Origin: Symbiodinium natans
Lineage: Eukaryota > Sar > Dinophyceae > Suessiales > Symbiodiniaceae
Reading direction: 5' to 3'
Length of the DNA: 64,000 bases
Assembly (NCBI GenBank): GCA_905221605.1
Contig: CAJNDS010002524.1
Coordinates: 1,053,634-1,117,633, forward strand
The notes beneath the pieces are model-generated. The model saw only the letters and a program-made list of their open reading frames with translations. It made no database searches and was not told the origin of the DNA. The first letter of the stretch is position 1, and each line of letters opens with the position of its first letter. The position numbers were made by a program, and so were the translations under genes. Below are positions 30,922 to 40,845 of this stretch, piece after piece.

Positions 30922-31382
30922 GTTTAGGGTTAAGGGTTAAGGGTTTAGGGTTTAGGGTTCAGGGTTTAGGATTTAGGGTTTAGGGTTTAGAGTTTAGGGT
31001 TTAGGGGCGTAGCCAGTTTTGTTTTCAGGCTTCTTCTGCCGCGAGGTCGCCTCGAGAACGAACCCTCCCAGAAACTAGGACCCACAGTAGGCCGTAGGGT
31101 CCCTTAGAAGACCGTTTCAACCAAACAGGCTACCCTTTCTATTCCTCGGATGCGGTCTGTTTGGTCTGCAACTTAGACGCCGAACAATTGAGGAGACCGG
31201 AAATGTCAAATCCTGAAGGGCGCAGCATAGGCATCCTGCATGAATCACGGGTCCCCGCAGTGCGTTCGCATGACGTAGCGTAGCATCAAGCCCCGACACC
31301 CCTAAATCCCTCAACCCTAAACCCTAAATCCTAAACCCCTGAACCCCTAAACCCTGGACCCTAAACCTCTTAAAACCCGCAG

Positions 31383-31996
31383 GCGCAGATGATGAAGAAG
31401 CTCATGTATTTCTTCGGGCGGATCAATGAGCTGACTGAGCCCACCTTGACAGACGCACAGAAGGAGGCGCGGGCCCCGCCATCATGATGGTCCGGGGCTG
31501 TACACTGCTGCCGCTCAGGGAAGAAGCAAGGGTTTAGGGTTTAGGGTTTAGGGTTTAGGGTTTAGGGTTTAGGGTTTAGGGTTTAGGGTTTAGGGTTTAG
31601 GGTTTAGGGTTTAGGGTTTAGGGTTTAGGGTTTAGGGTTTAGGGTTTAGGGTTTAGGGTTTAGGCACCAGAAGCTCTCACTTTGCTTCTACCCATGTGTC
31701 GAGGCGGCCTGGGATGGATTCCAGAAGGTCCCTGCCTCCTTTGTGGCCTTCATGAACACTCTGAAGACCATGAAGGCTGCTGACCAGGCCGGTTTAGGGT
31801 TTAGGGTTTAGGGTTCAGGGTTCAGCGTGTAGGGTTTAGGGTTTAGGGTTTATAGGGTTTAGGGTTTAGGGTTTAGGGTTTAGGGTTTAGGGTTTAGGGC
31901 CCTACATCGGGCATCGTGTCGGGGAAGTTTTTGGGCGTCATGGCGCCCAATGCTGTTCGCAGAAGGCTTCTGAAGGGATTCAAAGACTATTCAAAG
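31383..31996 (+). CDS. Three candidate exons in continuous phase 0
   Basis: Exons 31383-31466 (AQMMKKLMYFFGRINELTE..), 31671-31787 (KLSLCFYPCVEAAWDGFQ..) and 31898-31996 (..VSGKFLGVMAPNAVRRRLLK..) together give 100 codons, all phase 0. Donors are GAG|GC, CAG|GC and AAG|GTTTAG; acceptors are CGCAG|, ACCAG| and TTTAG|. The second intron (31788-31897) consists almost wholly of TTTAGGG variants, with the acceptor formed by the repeat itself. No family is recognised. The product looks alpha-helical and basic. Confidence 0.55.
31788..31897 (+). other. Intron made almost entirely of TTTAGGG repeats
   Basis: 110 bases, GCCGGTTTAGGG to TTTAG|, with a few variants (TTCAGGG, TGTAGGG, TTTATAGGG). It has neither a polypyrimidine tract nor a CCCTAAA block. 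Confidence 0.5.
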
Positions 31997-32481
31997 GTTT
32001 AGCCTGTGTAGAGTAGGGAACCTTTATTTAACCTTGTTGGGGTAGTAGAATGTCCTTAAAATCCCAAAGTTTAACCTTTAATTCCCCCAGGTTACTGGAC
32101 AACTAGGTTTAGGTCGCACGAAGTTCCCTGAACTTGGGCCCATTTCCTTTTCTCAGCAAGTCTCGGGGCTTACCTTCATTTATGTCTTTTTTGGGGTCCT
32201 GTCTTTCCGCCAAAGCATTTCGGAAAGCATCAGTGGTGCTCAGGGACACTTAAAGCCCATCTCTATCCGCAGTTCTAAACCCTGAACCCTAAACCCTCAA
32301 GCCGAAACCCTAAACCCATCCCTTTTTCCGTATTTCTAGTGCTGGGGCTACGTCGCAAAATGTCCACAAGGGACTACTTGCTAGCCCGGTGGCACCTTTT
32401 TCCTTTTTTCTTGGCTCTGGGTTTAGGGTTTAGGGCCTGGCGCGTCTGTAGCTGACCCGCGGTTTTTGTGGGAGTGAAGGT

Positions 32482-32693
32482 TTGGGGAGTCACTTAGGTC
32501 GCAGTTGCTTTAGGGCGCTTTCAGCGGCTCTGCAAGACCCTAGGGGTCCATGTACCTCTATGGTATATACTTGGCCCCTAATTGCTGCTATATGGGAACC
32601 CCTTGAAGGCCCAAGTATATACCATATGGGCACATGGACCCTCAGGGTCAAGTGTCCCAGCTTCTTTCTCAGGGCCTCCGGGCTGCCAGAGTG
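32482..32693 (+). CDS. Candidate exons around inverted-repeat element C
   Basis: The left island reads LGRSCFRALSAALQDP up to the element at 32546. The right island after GGACCCTCAG| runs to GATGCG|GTTTAGGG and is open in two frames. The junction phase is compatible for one of them. Confidence 0.35.
32546..32645 (+). mobile_element. Inverted-repeat element C, copy 1
   Basis: GTCCATGTACC, TATACTTGGCCC at the left pair with GGCCCAAGTATATACC, CACATGGACCCTCAG at the right; 100 bases. A second copy is at 38754-38842. Confidence 0.7.
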
Positions 32694-32755
32694 ATGCGGT
32701 TTAGGGTTTAGGGTTTAGGGTTTAGGGTTTAGGGAACTGGAACAGATACTCACAC

Positions 32756-33002
32756 AGCTGGGGGTTGGCTTGAGGCCTCGACGCTTTAGCGGACACAGCT
32801 AACTCAGACGGAATCGTTTCCTGAATCTGCTTCCAGAGGTTGTCTACAGTGCCGCTGTGGGCCTGAAGAGCTGGTTTAGGCCCTCTCAGAAACTGCTTCC
32901 TCCAGATACCCCTGGAATGAATGACATGGAAGTGCGGCAACCCCAAAGAATCCCAATCCTGATTTATAGTTTGGCACCGTCTGTGACGATCGCCTCGCAT
33001 CT
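32756..33002 (-). CDS. Candidate minus-strand exon resembling an ISXO2/Merlin-type transposase C-terminus
   Basis: On the minus strand the frame includes LPHFHVIHSRGIW and AHSGTVDNLWKQIQETIP, then NPQLC, followed by a GTGAGTATC donor. The H-x-V-x-HS and H-(S/T)-x-x-(V/I)-x-N-x-W pattern recalls the end of IS1595/ISXO2/Merlin DDE transposases, which would cut DNA. Only about 80 residues are present and no catalytic Asp can be placed with certainty, so it is at most a fragment. It is one of very few coding signals on this strand. Confidence 0.4.
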
Positions 33003-33039
33003 TCTCTTGTCAATGTATTCCAATCCCCACACTGAAGTA

Positions 33040-33410
33040 CAAAGTGCCTAAAAACTCGAGCGAAAACCGAAACCGTACCAAATAAAAGAAAAAATCCTCA
33101 AATATTACATCGAAAAACGGACCTCGAAAAATGCACAGGTGTCGAGCGAAAACAGTGTTTTACAACAAAACTACGGGTCACTTATGGAAACGTCTAGGTT
33201 TAAGGTTACAAAAAGAACCAACCCCAAAAAGGGCACCCCTATTAGAATATGGTTACTAGGCAACCAAGACTATAATCGACAGAAACCCCGAATGCTGACC
33301 CCAAGCTTGCAAGTCAGATCTTGAAGGTCTTGAGAGTTTGGTTGCCTTGTGAGGGAGTTTCTGACATCTTTAGTTCCTGAATAGCAGTCAAGTATGGAAG
33401 TGGCGGGGCA
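33040..33410. other. A-rich unique stretch with partial element D end
   Basis: A-rich sequence without a good ORF. 33215-33278 matches the right half of element D (GGGCACCCCTATTAGAATAT, TTACTAGGCAACCAAG). Confidence 0.4.
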
Positions 33411-33904
33411 GGGTTTAGGGTTTAGGGTTTAGGGTTTAGGGTTTAGGGTTTAGGGTTTAGGGTTTAGGGTTTAGGGTTTAGGGTTTAGGGTTTAGGGTTT
33501 AGGGTTTAGGGTAAAGATTTCGGAGTCTGGGGCTCTGATCCTGCCGCACCTGGAGCCTCGTCTTCGGGGCCCTGATGCCCCGAGCCCTGTCAGGGAGACC
33601 ACTATCTCTTGCTTTCCCCAGTCCATCCCCGTGCAATATTCACATGCGTATGTACGCATGTATGTATCTTTGTGCGTACATACGTATGTGTATAAATAGA
33701 AAACGCAGAGATGTATCTATCTTGATGTTTAGGTTTTTGGGCTTAAAGTTTACGATGTTTTTCTTTTTTTGTTGAGGGGGGCTGTTCGGCTATTCATGAA
33801 GGGGTTTGGGGTTTAGGGTCTAGGGTCTAGGGTGTACTAAACCCTAAACCCCAAACCCCAAACCCCTTCATGAATAGGGTTTAGGGCTTGGGGACCTCTG
33901 GGCA

Positions 33905-33974
33905 GGTGAACCTCTGCCGCGTCTTCAAGCTTGCCAAGGAGTCGGCAGCATCGGGACAGCCCACGACTTGGCAG
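33905..33974 (+). CDS. Candidate exon
   Basis: CTCTGGGCAG| acceptor; reads VNLCRVFKLAKESAASGQP; GC donor GGCAG|GCCTGG. Confidence 0.45.
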
Positions 33975-34136
33975 GCCTGGGGCTCAGGGGTTAGGGTTTA
34001 CGGTTCAAAAAAGGGTTTAGGGTTTAGGGTTTAGGCCTGGACCCTAAGCCCCATACGGGAAGCGCAAACCTTCGGCCCAATAACAGCCCCGTAAACTCTA
34101 CAAACTCTAAACCGATGAAGAGTGGTGATTGCGCAG

Positions 34137-34202
34137 GCCACCCCAATGAATAATTGTAAACGCCTGCGACCGCCGCCTCGGCAGAGTGGCCCCAAGGCGC
34201 AG
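34137..34202 (+). CDS. Candidate exon
   Basis: GATTGCGCAG| acceptor, 22 codons in phase 0 beginning ATPMNNCKRLRPPPRQ, donor |GTCCCG. It is basic and proline-rich. Confidence 0.4.
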
Positions 34203-34486
34203 GTCCCGAAAGCCCAAGGAGGGTCCCAAGGGGGGTCCCAGGCAGGTCCTAGAGGAAAAGTGCCGAAGTGAACAGAGAACAGGGCTGGGGGGGTGTACAG
34301 AAAGTTTTGGGGGGGGGGGGGGGGGGGGGGGGGTTTCTCAAAATGGGGTAGGAGACCACATCCTGTCTTGTTCTAGACTCTAGACTTCTCGGCTGGAAGC
34401 CGAGGCGATCACGGAAGTGGACCCTAAACCCTGAACACTAAACCACCCTCGGACATTGGTCCCTCTTCAAGCTCACCGGTTTAGAG

Positions 34487-34698
34487 GCTATGGCAGAAAG
34501 GGACCCCAATAAAACACCTTCCTTGGAGGTTCATGGGGTTTTATAAGCGGTTGTAATGACCTTCAAGAAGATTATTGCCATCGTTACGCTTCGAAGTACC
34601 CACGAACCTCCACGTACTCATAGTGGGGCTCTGTCCAATCGGTATCCCAAGTGCGAGCGTGTATTGCACAGGAGCCTGAAGAACTACCCATGTCATGA
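34487..34698 (+). CDS. Two candidate exons split by introner-like element A
   Basis: The left exon, 34487-34528, is 14 codons ending KTPSLE. The right exon from 34624 continues WGSVQSVSQVRACIAQEP in phase 0, with a GT at 34692 or a TGA at 34696. A second frame of the right island is also open (to CCCTAT|GTATGG), so the join is plausible rather than proven. Confidence 0.45.
34529..34623 (+). mobile_element. Introner-like element A copy
   Basis: CTTGGAG|GTTCATGGGGTTTTATAA at the left and GTACCCACGAACCTCCACG at the right. The acceptor TCATAG| lies nine bases beyond the right TIR. Confidence 0.6.
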
Positions 34699-35121
34699 TC
34701 CCTATGTATGGGTTAGAGTTTCGGGTTGAGGGTTTAGGGGTGTAGGAAGGTGGGCTTTGGGTTTAGGGTTGCTACCCCAAATATACCATTCTGTTTAATT
34801 GGTTCCTTAAGTACCTACGAAGATCCAGGAGGCTTTCAGGGCAATTTCGTGAGTGATCCGAGATACTCTGGACACCCTATGGTTAGGGTTTGGGGTTTAG
34901 GGTTTAGGGTTTAGGGCTTAGGGTTTAGGGTTTAGTTGGCGTTTAGGGTTTCTAGGGTTTATGGTACAGTTGACTGTTCAGGGATCATGTCAAAGAGCCC
35001 CTCAGGGAGAACAGGGCCATGTCTGAACCACCATGAACGAGCTTTGGTTACAGGGAAACCTTGGTGAAACCCCTGAACCCCTAAACCCTACACCCCAAAA
35101 CCCTAAACCCTAAACCCGAAG

Positions 35122-35193
35122 CTCGTGCATCTAGCGGTGAAGGTCATGCCCATGCTCGATGCCGCGGGGGTGAACACCATGATCACCGACCTT
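35122..35193 (+). CDS. Candidate exon
   Basis: Follows a CCCTAAA block with CCGAAG|. 24 codons, LVHLAVKVMPMLDAAG then VNTMITDL, donor |GTGAAC. Confidence 0.45.
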
Positions 35194-35619
35194 GTGAACC
35201 TTTGTCCGAACTGACATTCTTTTTTGTGTTCGCCGGGCGCTGGTTCCCTGTAATATCCTTGTATATTCCCACAATAGCGTGTTTCATAGATGTAGTTAGG
35301 ATATATATATATATATACACACGTACATATTCATATTTTTACACATAGGCGCAAATATATACACCTCAATTTGTACATTGCCAAATGTGAGAGAGGCAGC
35401 AAGGTAGTGTAGGCGTTTCGTGTTTAGCGACCCTGTGCCCCAAAGGGGCCGTCTTCGGGCTTACAGGCCCTAACCCTAAACCCTAAACCCTAAACCCTAA
35501 ACCCTAAACCCTAAACCCTAAACCCTAAACCCTAAACCCTAAACCTATATATAACATAAACACATACATATACGCACACTCCGGTAGTACTTATGTTTGC
35601 TGTCCTCTTCCCCCTGCAG

Positions 35620-35928
35620 GCACCACTAAGGGAGGACCTGCGGCGTGCCCCCTGGGATGGACAAAATGCCCCCAACTCGAAGGTTCATGGGGTACTTACT
35701 TGTAAGTAGGGTTTAGGGTTTAGGGTTTAGGGTTTAGGGTTTAGGGTTACAAGCCCCCTAAATAAAGTTAGAACTAGAGTTACCCCAGTGATAGCCCTAC
35801 TTACAAGAATCCAGGAGCACCAGCTAATTTGTCACGACGAAGCTTTTCCCTCTGAGGCAAAAGAACGACCCCTTGGTGGAGCCGTCACCTGTCTCGCAAG
35901 GTTATGTGCTGAGCTCTCCAGGAAAAAG
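35620..35928 (+). CDS. Two candidate exons joined in phase across element A
   Basis: Exon 35620-35682 (21 codons, APLREDLRRAPWDGQN..) has a CCCCCTGCAG| acceptor and ends exactly at the element's GTTCATGGGGTAC. Exon 35824-35928 (35 codons, LICHDEAFPSEAKE.. to ..CAELSRKK) starts after GGAGCACCAG| in the same phase, and itself ends where another inverted-repeat element begins (|GTTAAACTTCTAGGACCC). Both introns therefore look like whole elements. Family unknown. Confidence 0.6.
35683..35823 (+). mobile_element. Introner-like element A with nested TTTAGGG block
   Basis: 141 bases from GTTCATGGGGTACTTAC to CCTACTTACAAGAATCC and GGAGCACCAG|. Five TTTAGGG units lie in its left half, next to GTAAG. 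Confidence 0.65.
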
Positions 35929-36142
35929 GTTAAACTTCTAGGACCCAGAGTAGGGCCTTAATTGTTCCTTTTTTTGGTTCAAGTTCCCTTATCAGCCCCT
36001 GTTAAACCCAAAACAATCCTTAGTTGCGTATTGTTTTTGGTTTAAGTTCCCTTATATCAGCCCCTGTTAAACCAAGAAGTTACTTGTTTTTCATTCCGCG
36101 TTCACTCTTGGGGTCCGGACGTTGCAAGCTCCGGGGAACTCT
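35929..36142 (+). mobile_element. Inverted-repeat element H
   Basis: Left end GTTAAACTTCTAGGACCCAG, right end ACTCTTGGGGTCCGGACG then TTGCAAG|. The internal segment beginning GGTT(C/T)AAGTTCCCTTAT and ending CAGCCCCTGTTAAACC is tandemly duplicated. Confidence 0.5.
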
Positions 36143-36251
36143 TGCGCGCCGAGGCGGCCGACATCAATCTTCTAAGCCCTAAACCCTAAAGCCTAAACCC
36201 TAAACCCTAAACCCTAAACCCTAAGCCTGGATCGGCCCCCAAGCCCTGCAG

Positions 36252-36581
36252 TCGCCGAAGCCCCTAAAACCCCAAGCATCATGGGTTCCCCTACCACCCC
36301 CTTCTATACCTAGGGTTTAGGGTTTAGGGTTTAGGGTTTAGGGTTTAGGGTTTCTAGGTTCCCCCAATAGTTAAGGCTATTTAGGGCTAATTGAGCCTCA
36401 TTGGGGTGATTTAAGGGGGGGAACCTAGGGTTGTAGCATACAGAGGGGTAGTAGGGGAACCCAAGAAAACGGTTGGTATTTTGCTCAAGCACTGGAGCAG
36501 TGTGATATTGAATCAATCAACTTTTGAGTTGACGCCTTCTGCCGGAACTTTTGGCCCAGAGCCTCCCCCACATATGCCACA
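36252..36581 (+). CDS. Two candidate exons joined in phase across element E
   Basis: Exon 36252-36284 (11 codons, SPKPLKPQASW) follows CCCTGCAG|. Exon 36466-36581 continues in phase 0 with KTVGILLKHWSSVILNQS and ends ..PPPHMP before a GTGAGAG donor. The intron between is exactly element E. Confidence 0.6.
36285..36465 (+). mobile_element. Inverted-repeat intron element E
   Basis: 181 bases, GTTCCCCTACCACCCCC at the left and GGGGTAGTAGGGGAACCCAAG| at the right, with a TTTAGGG block and further inner inverted pairs (CTAGG / CCTAG). Donor and acceptor are at the TIR termini. Confidence 0.65.
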
Positions 36582-36929
36582 GTGAGAGTTGAAACCCTCA
36601 ACCCTCAACCCTCAACCCTAAACCCTCAACCCTAAACCCTAAACCTAAACCCTAAACCCTAAACCCTAACCCTAAACCCTAAACCCTAAACCCTAAACCC
36701 TAAACCCTAAACCCTAAACCCTAAACCCTAAACCCTAAACCCTAAACCCTAAACCCAAAGCATGCTCAGGGCGCCAGCCTTTTCCAGCGACGTGAAGGAT
36801 CCCACTGGAATCTGCAGCTACAAGCTAGAGCTGCTTGGGATAAGGGTTGAAGGATACGTTTAGGGTTTAGGGTTTAGGGTTTAGGGTTTAGGGTTTAGGG
36901 TTCCCTAAACCCTAAAAACACTGTTGCAG

Positions 36930-37690
36930 CAAGGGGCAGGTGTAGGGCTTGTAGTATTTCATAGGGTTTAGGCTTTTACAGGGCAGCTTAATTTGTTTAT
37001 AGGGTTTCAGTTTTTACAGGGTTCAAGATTTAGAGCTTGTACATATAACATGTTTATGTGTGTGTAGTATTTTGTTAGGGTTTGAAATCTATAGGTTTAG
37101 CATGTAGGGCTTATAGTATTTCATGGGGTTCAGGTTTTGCAAGGTTGAAGTTTAAGATTTAGAGGGCTTATGGTAGGTCTATAGGGTTAAAGATTTAGGG
37201 GTTATAGTATTTTATAGGGGTTAGGTTTTACAGAGTTTACGTAGATTTACAGCGTTTAGAGCGTATAGTACATTTTTTTAGGATTTAGGATCTACAGGGT
37301 TTAAGATTTAGGGCTTGTAGTGTATAGGGTTCAGAACTTGCAAGGTTTAATATTTAGAGCCTATAGAAGTTGATAGGGTTTAGGCTCTTTTGGGCTTAAG
37401 ATGTGGGCAAATAGTCTGTTGTAGGGTTTATGAGCTTTTACAGGGTTTAAGATTTAGAGCTGATAGATTTTATAGGGTTAGGATTTATAGGGTTTAAGAT
37501 TTAGAGCTTATAGTACGTTTATAGGGTGTAGGTTTTTGCAGGGTTTAAGATTTAGAGCTTATAGTATTTGGAAAGGGTACTGCTCTATAGGGCTTAAGAT
37601 TTAGGGCGTGTAGTACTTTATAGAGGGTTTAGGATATCAGAGGGTTTAAAACTTATGGGGTTATAGGGCTTAGGGACTTGTGAGGCAGGG
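36930..37690 (+). repeat. Degenerate 55-70-bp repeats of telomere-like origin
   Basis: About thirteen loose units around AGGGTTTAAGATTTAGAGC, TTATAGTA and TTATAGGGTTTAGG. No coding signal. Confidence 0.75.
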
Positions 37691-37856
37691 GTTGTAGCCC
37701 TGCCGCCGAGTGTTTAGGGTTCAGGGACCCCTAGCCCTTCCCCTAAACCCTAGACGCAAAAACGGACCCTAAACCCTAAACCCTAAACCCTAAACCCTAA
37801 ACCCTAAACCCTAAACCCTAAACCCTAAACCCTAAACCCTAAACCTCAAACCGCAG

Positions 37857-38565
37857 GCTTCACAGACAGAAGGGATCTTAGGGGTTCGAGGGCTTCGGGC
37901 GTGCCTTGCTTCCAGGTGATAAGGACAAGAGCTCCGGACTCAAAGTGGGTTTAGGGTTTAGGGTTTAGGGTTAAAAAAAGGGTTTAGGGTAAGGTTCATA
38001 GGAACTTATAAGTAGGGCTATAAGTCCTATAATCTCACCTCTACTACTATTTGTCTAAGAACCCCCCTTAATAATGCCTCTAGCAAATAGTAGTGTAAGT
38101 ACCCAAAATGAAGCTCCACGTTTAGTTTAGGGCTTAAGACGGCTTTTGCTTTGGGAACTCGCGCAGGAACCTTCGCCGGATATTCGAGGGTTTAGGCTTT
38201 AGGGTGTAGGGTTTAAGGTTTAGAGTTTAGGGTTCTAGGGTTTAGGGTTTAGGGTTTAGGGTTTAGGGTTTAGGGTTTAGGGTTTAGGGTTTAGGGTTTA
38301 GCGTTTAGGGTTTAGGGTTTAGGGCTGACAAACCCTCCGGCGCCCACAATCCAAACGGCAAACTCAGGGACGCGAAAGTCACCGAAGTCACAGGCTGGGT
38401 TTAGGGTTTGGGGTTTGGGGTTTGGGGTTTGGGGTTTGGGGTTTGGGGTTTGGGTTTGGGGTTTGGGGTTTGGGGTTTGGGGTTTGGGTTTGGGGTTTGG
38501 GGTTTAGGGGGGTGGGGAGGGAGCGGGTGGAGAGGCACTGACCTCCTGGACTGTTGCAAAGACAG
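37857..38565 (+). CDS. Four candidate exons in continuous phase
   Basis: 37857-37948 (ends ..RTRAPDSKW, donor GTTTAGGG), 38167-38189 (EPSPDIR plus GG), 38323-38398 (G plus ADKPSGAHNPNGKLRDAK.. to ..TGW, donor GTTTAGGG) and 38535-38565 (ALTSWTVAKT). Phases run 0, 2, 0 and agree at each join. Introns contain, in order, a TTTAGGG block with element A, a TTTAGGG array and a TTTGGGG array. No family recognised. Confidence 0.55.
37992..38120 (+). mobile_element. Introner-like element A copy
   Basis: GTTCATAGGAACTTATAAGT at the left, and GTAAGTACCCAAAATGAAGC, TCCACG at the right. Confidence 0.55.
38398..38508 (+). repeat. TTTGGGG variant array
   Basis: About fifteen units of TTTGGGG, a variant telomere-like heptamer not mixed with TTTAGGG except at the ends. 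Confidence 0.95.
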
Positions 38566-38753
38566 GATCCTTAAACCCGAAAAACCACCAAAAACCCGAA
38601 AAACTCCAAACCCTAAACCCTAAACCCTAAGCCCTAAGCCCTAAGCCCTAAGCCTAAACCCTAAACCCTAAAGGCGAAGGCCTGGTGTAGGGGGTTGGGG
38701 GCTCCGTCGACCTTAAACTCCACATCTCAACTTTCCCCTAAGGGTCCATGTAC

Positions 38754-38842
38754 CTCATTATTATGCACTTGGGCCCTAAAGTCCCTAAATAGGAGGTACT
38801 TTAAGGCCCAAGTATTCCCTATTTAGGTACATGGACCCTTAG
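38754..38842 (+). mobile_element. Inverted-repeat element C, copy 2
   Basis: GTCCATGTACCTC, ACTTGGGCCC at the left; GGCCCAAGTA, GTACATGGACCCTTAG| at the right; 89 bases. The island after it reads GFNLKLHEPTIRPASC. Confidence 0.7.
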
Positions 38843-38892
38843 GGTTTCAATCTCAAGCTGCATGAGCCTACCATTCGGCCAGCGAGTTGCGG
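38843..38892 (+). CDS. Candidate exon after element C
   Basis: Begins exactly at the element's AG|; 16 codons GFNLKLHEPTIRPASC, then GG|GTTTCA. The phase of the left island does not agree, so the upstream partner is open. Confidence 0.35.
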
Positions 38893-39045
38893 GTTTCAAG
38901 CTTTGGGGTTTAGGGTTTAGGGTGTTTAGGGTTTAAGGCATAAGCTTAGGGTGTATGGGTTAGGGTTTAGGGTTTTGGGTTTAGGGTTTAGGGTTTAGGG
39001 TTTAGGGTTCAGGGTTTAGGGTTTAGGGTCTCCACCCTCCCTCAG

Positions 39046-39167
39046 AGCAAACCTCCCTGGTCAGGGCTCTCGAATCTGAGAATGGAGGATCTGGTCGTTG
39101 ATGGCGGCCCGGCCACAAAGGGAGAAGTTGGGACGTCGTGGGCTGCTTATGGAAACCTGGAGCTCCG
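39046..39167 (+). CDS. Candidate exon, 40 codons
   Basis: CCACCCTCCCTCAG| acceptor with a good pyrimidine tract. The frame includes PPWSGLSNLRMEDLVVDGG and KGEVGTSWAAYGNLEL. Donor CG|GTTTAGCG. A strong island; family unknown. Confidence 0.55.
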
Positions 39168-39440
39168 GTTTAGGGTTTAGCGTTGAGGGTTTAGGGTTTC
39201 TGGTGTAGGGTTTAGGGTTTAGGGAGAGCTACCCCCAAAGCTCTTCTTGAAGGGTCATGGATACAGAAAAGAAGGGTCATAAGGGCATACTTAGAAGGAC
39301 CGAAATGAACCTCCAAGTAGGGCTTGGTGTTCCCTACGCCCTAAACCCTAAACCCTAAACCCTAAACCTTAAACCTTAAACTTAGCCTAAACTCTACACC
39401 CCGGGGTTCCTTGATCTCCCAGTTGGCCCTGTTCCCGTAG

Positions 39441-39497
39441 GACCCCAAGAGCACCGTGGTTACTGGAAACTGCAGCTTCCCAGCGCCCGAGGCTTCC
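39441..39497 (+). CDS. Candidate exon
   Basis: GTTCCCGTAG| acceptor, 19 codons DPKSTVVTGNCSFPAPEAS, GC donor |GCTTTAGG. Confidence 0.45.
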
Positions 39498-39608
39498 GCT
39501 TTAGGCCCCTAAATCCGAAACCCTAAACCCTAGAATCCTAAACCCTAAACCCTGAACCTTAAACCCTAAACCCTAGAACCCTAAACCCTAAACCTTAAAT
39601 CCCCCAAG

Positions 39609-39690
39609 GAAGCTACGATGAACAAAGCACTTTCGACGACACCGCGATCAAGCTGCAGCTGGGTCTGAGGCTTCTCAGTCTGCAGCCCGG
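39609..39690 (+). CDS. Candidate exon
   Basis: CCCCCAAG| after a CCCTAAA block; reads SYDEQSTFDDTAIKLQLGLR; donor |GTTCAGGG. Confidence 0.5.
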
Positions 39691-40329
39691 GTTCAGGGTT
39701 TAGGTTTAGGGTTTAGGGTTTTTAGGGTTTTTCGGGTTTTTAGGGTTTTTGGGGTGTTTTAGGGTTTTTCAGGGCGTTTAGGGTTTTAGGATTTTTAAGG
39801 TTTAGGGTTCAGGGTTTGGGGTTTAGGGTTTAATTAGGGCTGATCTAAACCATTGCCCCTTTGGGGGTGGGTCTCTGACATAGTAGGTGGGTACCAACCC
39901 TAAACCCGAACTAGGTACTCCTAACTTCCCAAACGGACGCAGGAACGGGCTGAGGACACCCGGGTGCCCCTATAAAGAACCAGCGACTCCTGCTTGCGGT
40001 TGCTTTGTGGTTGCTTCAGGGGCTGTTTAGGGTTTAGGGTTTAATTAGGGTTCAGGGTTTAGGGTTCAGGGCTGTGGTCCCCAGATTGCCCATCGAGAAA
40101 AGCGGCTTTCTGGAAACAGTCTTCGCCAGAGGAGAGCACGGCCACAGCATGCCTTCGACATGGCAGTCACGTAACTGCTGGAAGTCCTAAACCCTAAGCC
40201 CTAAGCCCTAAGCCCTAACCTCTAAACCCTAAACCCTAACCTCTAAACCCTAAACCCTAAACCCTAAACCCTAAACCCTAAACCCTAAACCCTAAACCCT
40301 AAACCCTAAACCCTAAACCTTCGCCAAAG

Positions 40330-40445
40330 AACACGAGAGACATGCATACCAAGGACGTGCCCGGTGGACTTGACGGTCAAAGCATCGGCGAACTTCAAGC
40401 AGGACGCAGGCAAAGTCTGGGACCCCTGCAGCTGGCTCAGACCTG
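40330..40445 (+). CDS. Candidate exon, 38 codons
   Basis: Between a CCCTAAA array and |GTTTAGGG. The frame includes ETCIPRTCPVDLTVKASANF and ends ..WDPCSWLRP. Confidence 0.5.
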
Positions 40446-40806
40446 GTTTAGGGGGTGAGGGTTTAGGGTTTAGGGTTTGGGGTTTAGGGCTTAGGGTTTA
40501 GGGTCAGATGCAAGTCACCACGATTTCCTGCCCATTCCCGGCCGACGACCCAAGCTCGGATGCAAAAAGGGGTTTAGGGTTTAGGGTTTAGGGTTTAGGG
40601 TTTAGGGTTTAGGGTTTAGGGTTTAGGGTTTAGGGTTTATAAGGTTCAGGGATCACTTGCGCAGCATTCACCAGACAACCGCCCCACAGTCGCTGTGGGA
40701 ACCTTAGCCCCTCGGCCTCCACACTTGCCGCTGACAAGGCATCGGAGTAACCTGGGGAGTCACCACCCAGCTGGACGTCACCTTCCGGCCGCTCTCTTCA
40801 CCTCAG

Positions 40807-40845
40807 CCCTTTAATGGGTGCAGAGCGATTTGCGTTCAAGAAGCT
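40807..40845 (+). CDS. Candidate exon, 13 codons
   Basis: CTCTTCACCTCAG| acceptor, PFNGCRAICVQEA, GC donor |GCTTTAGG. Same donor sequence as the exon at 39441-39497. Confidence 0.4.

Noticed and set aside
31009-31028. CGTAGCCAGTTTTG as a 5' spliced-leader fragment
   Set aside because: Only eight bases match before the sequences diverge; chance is likely.
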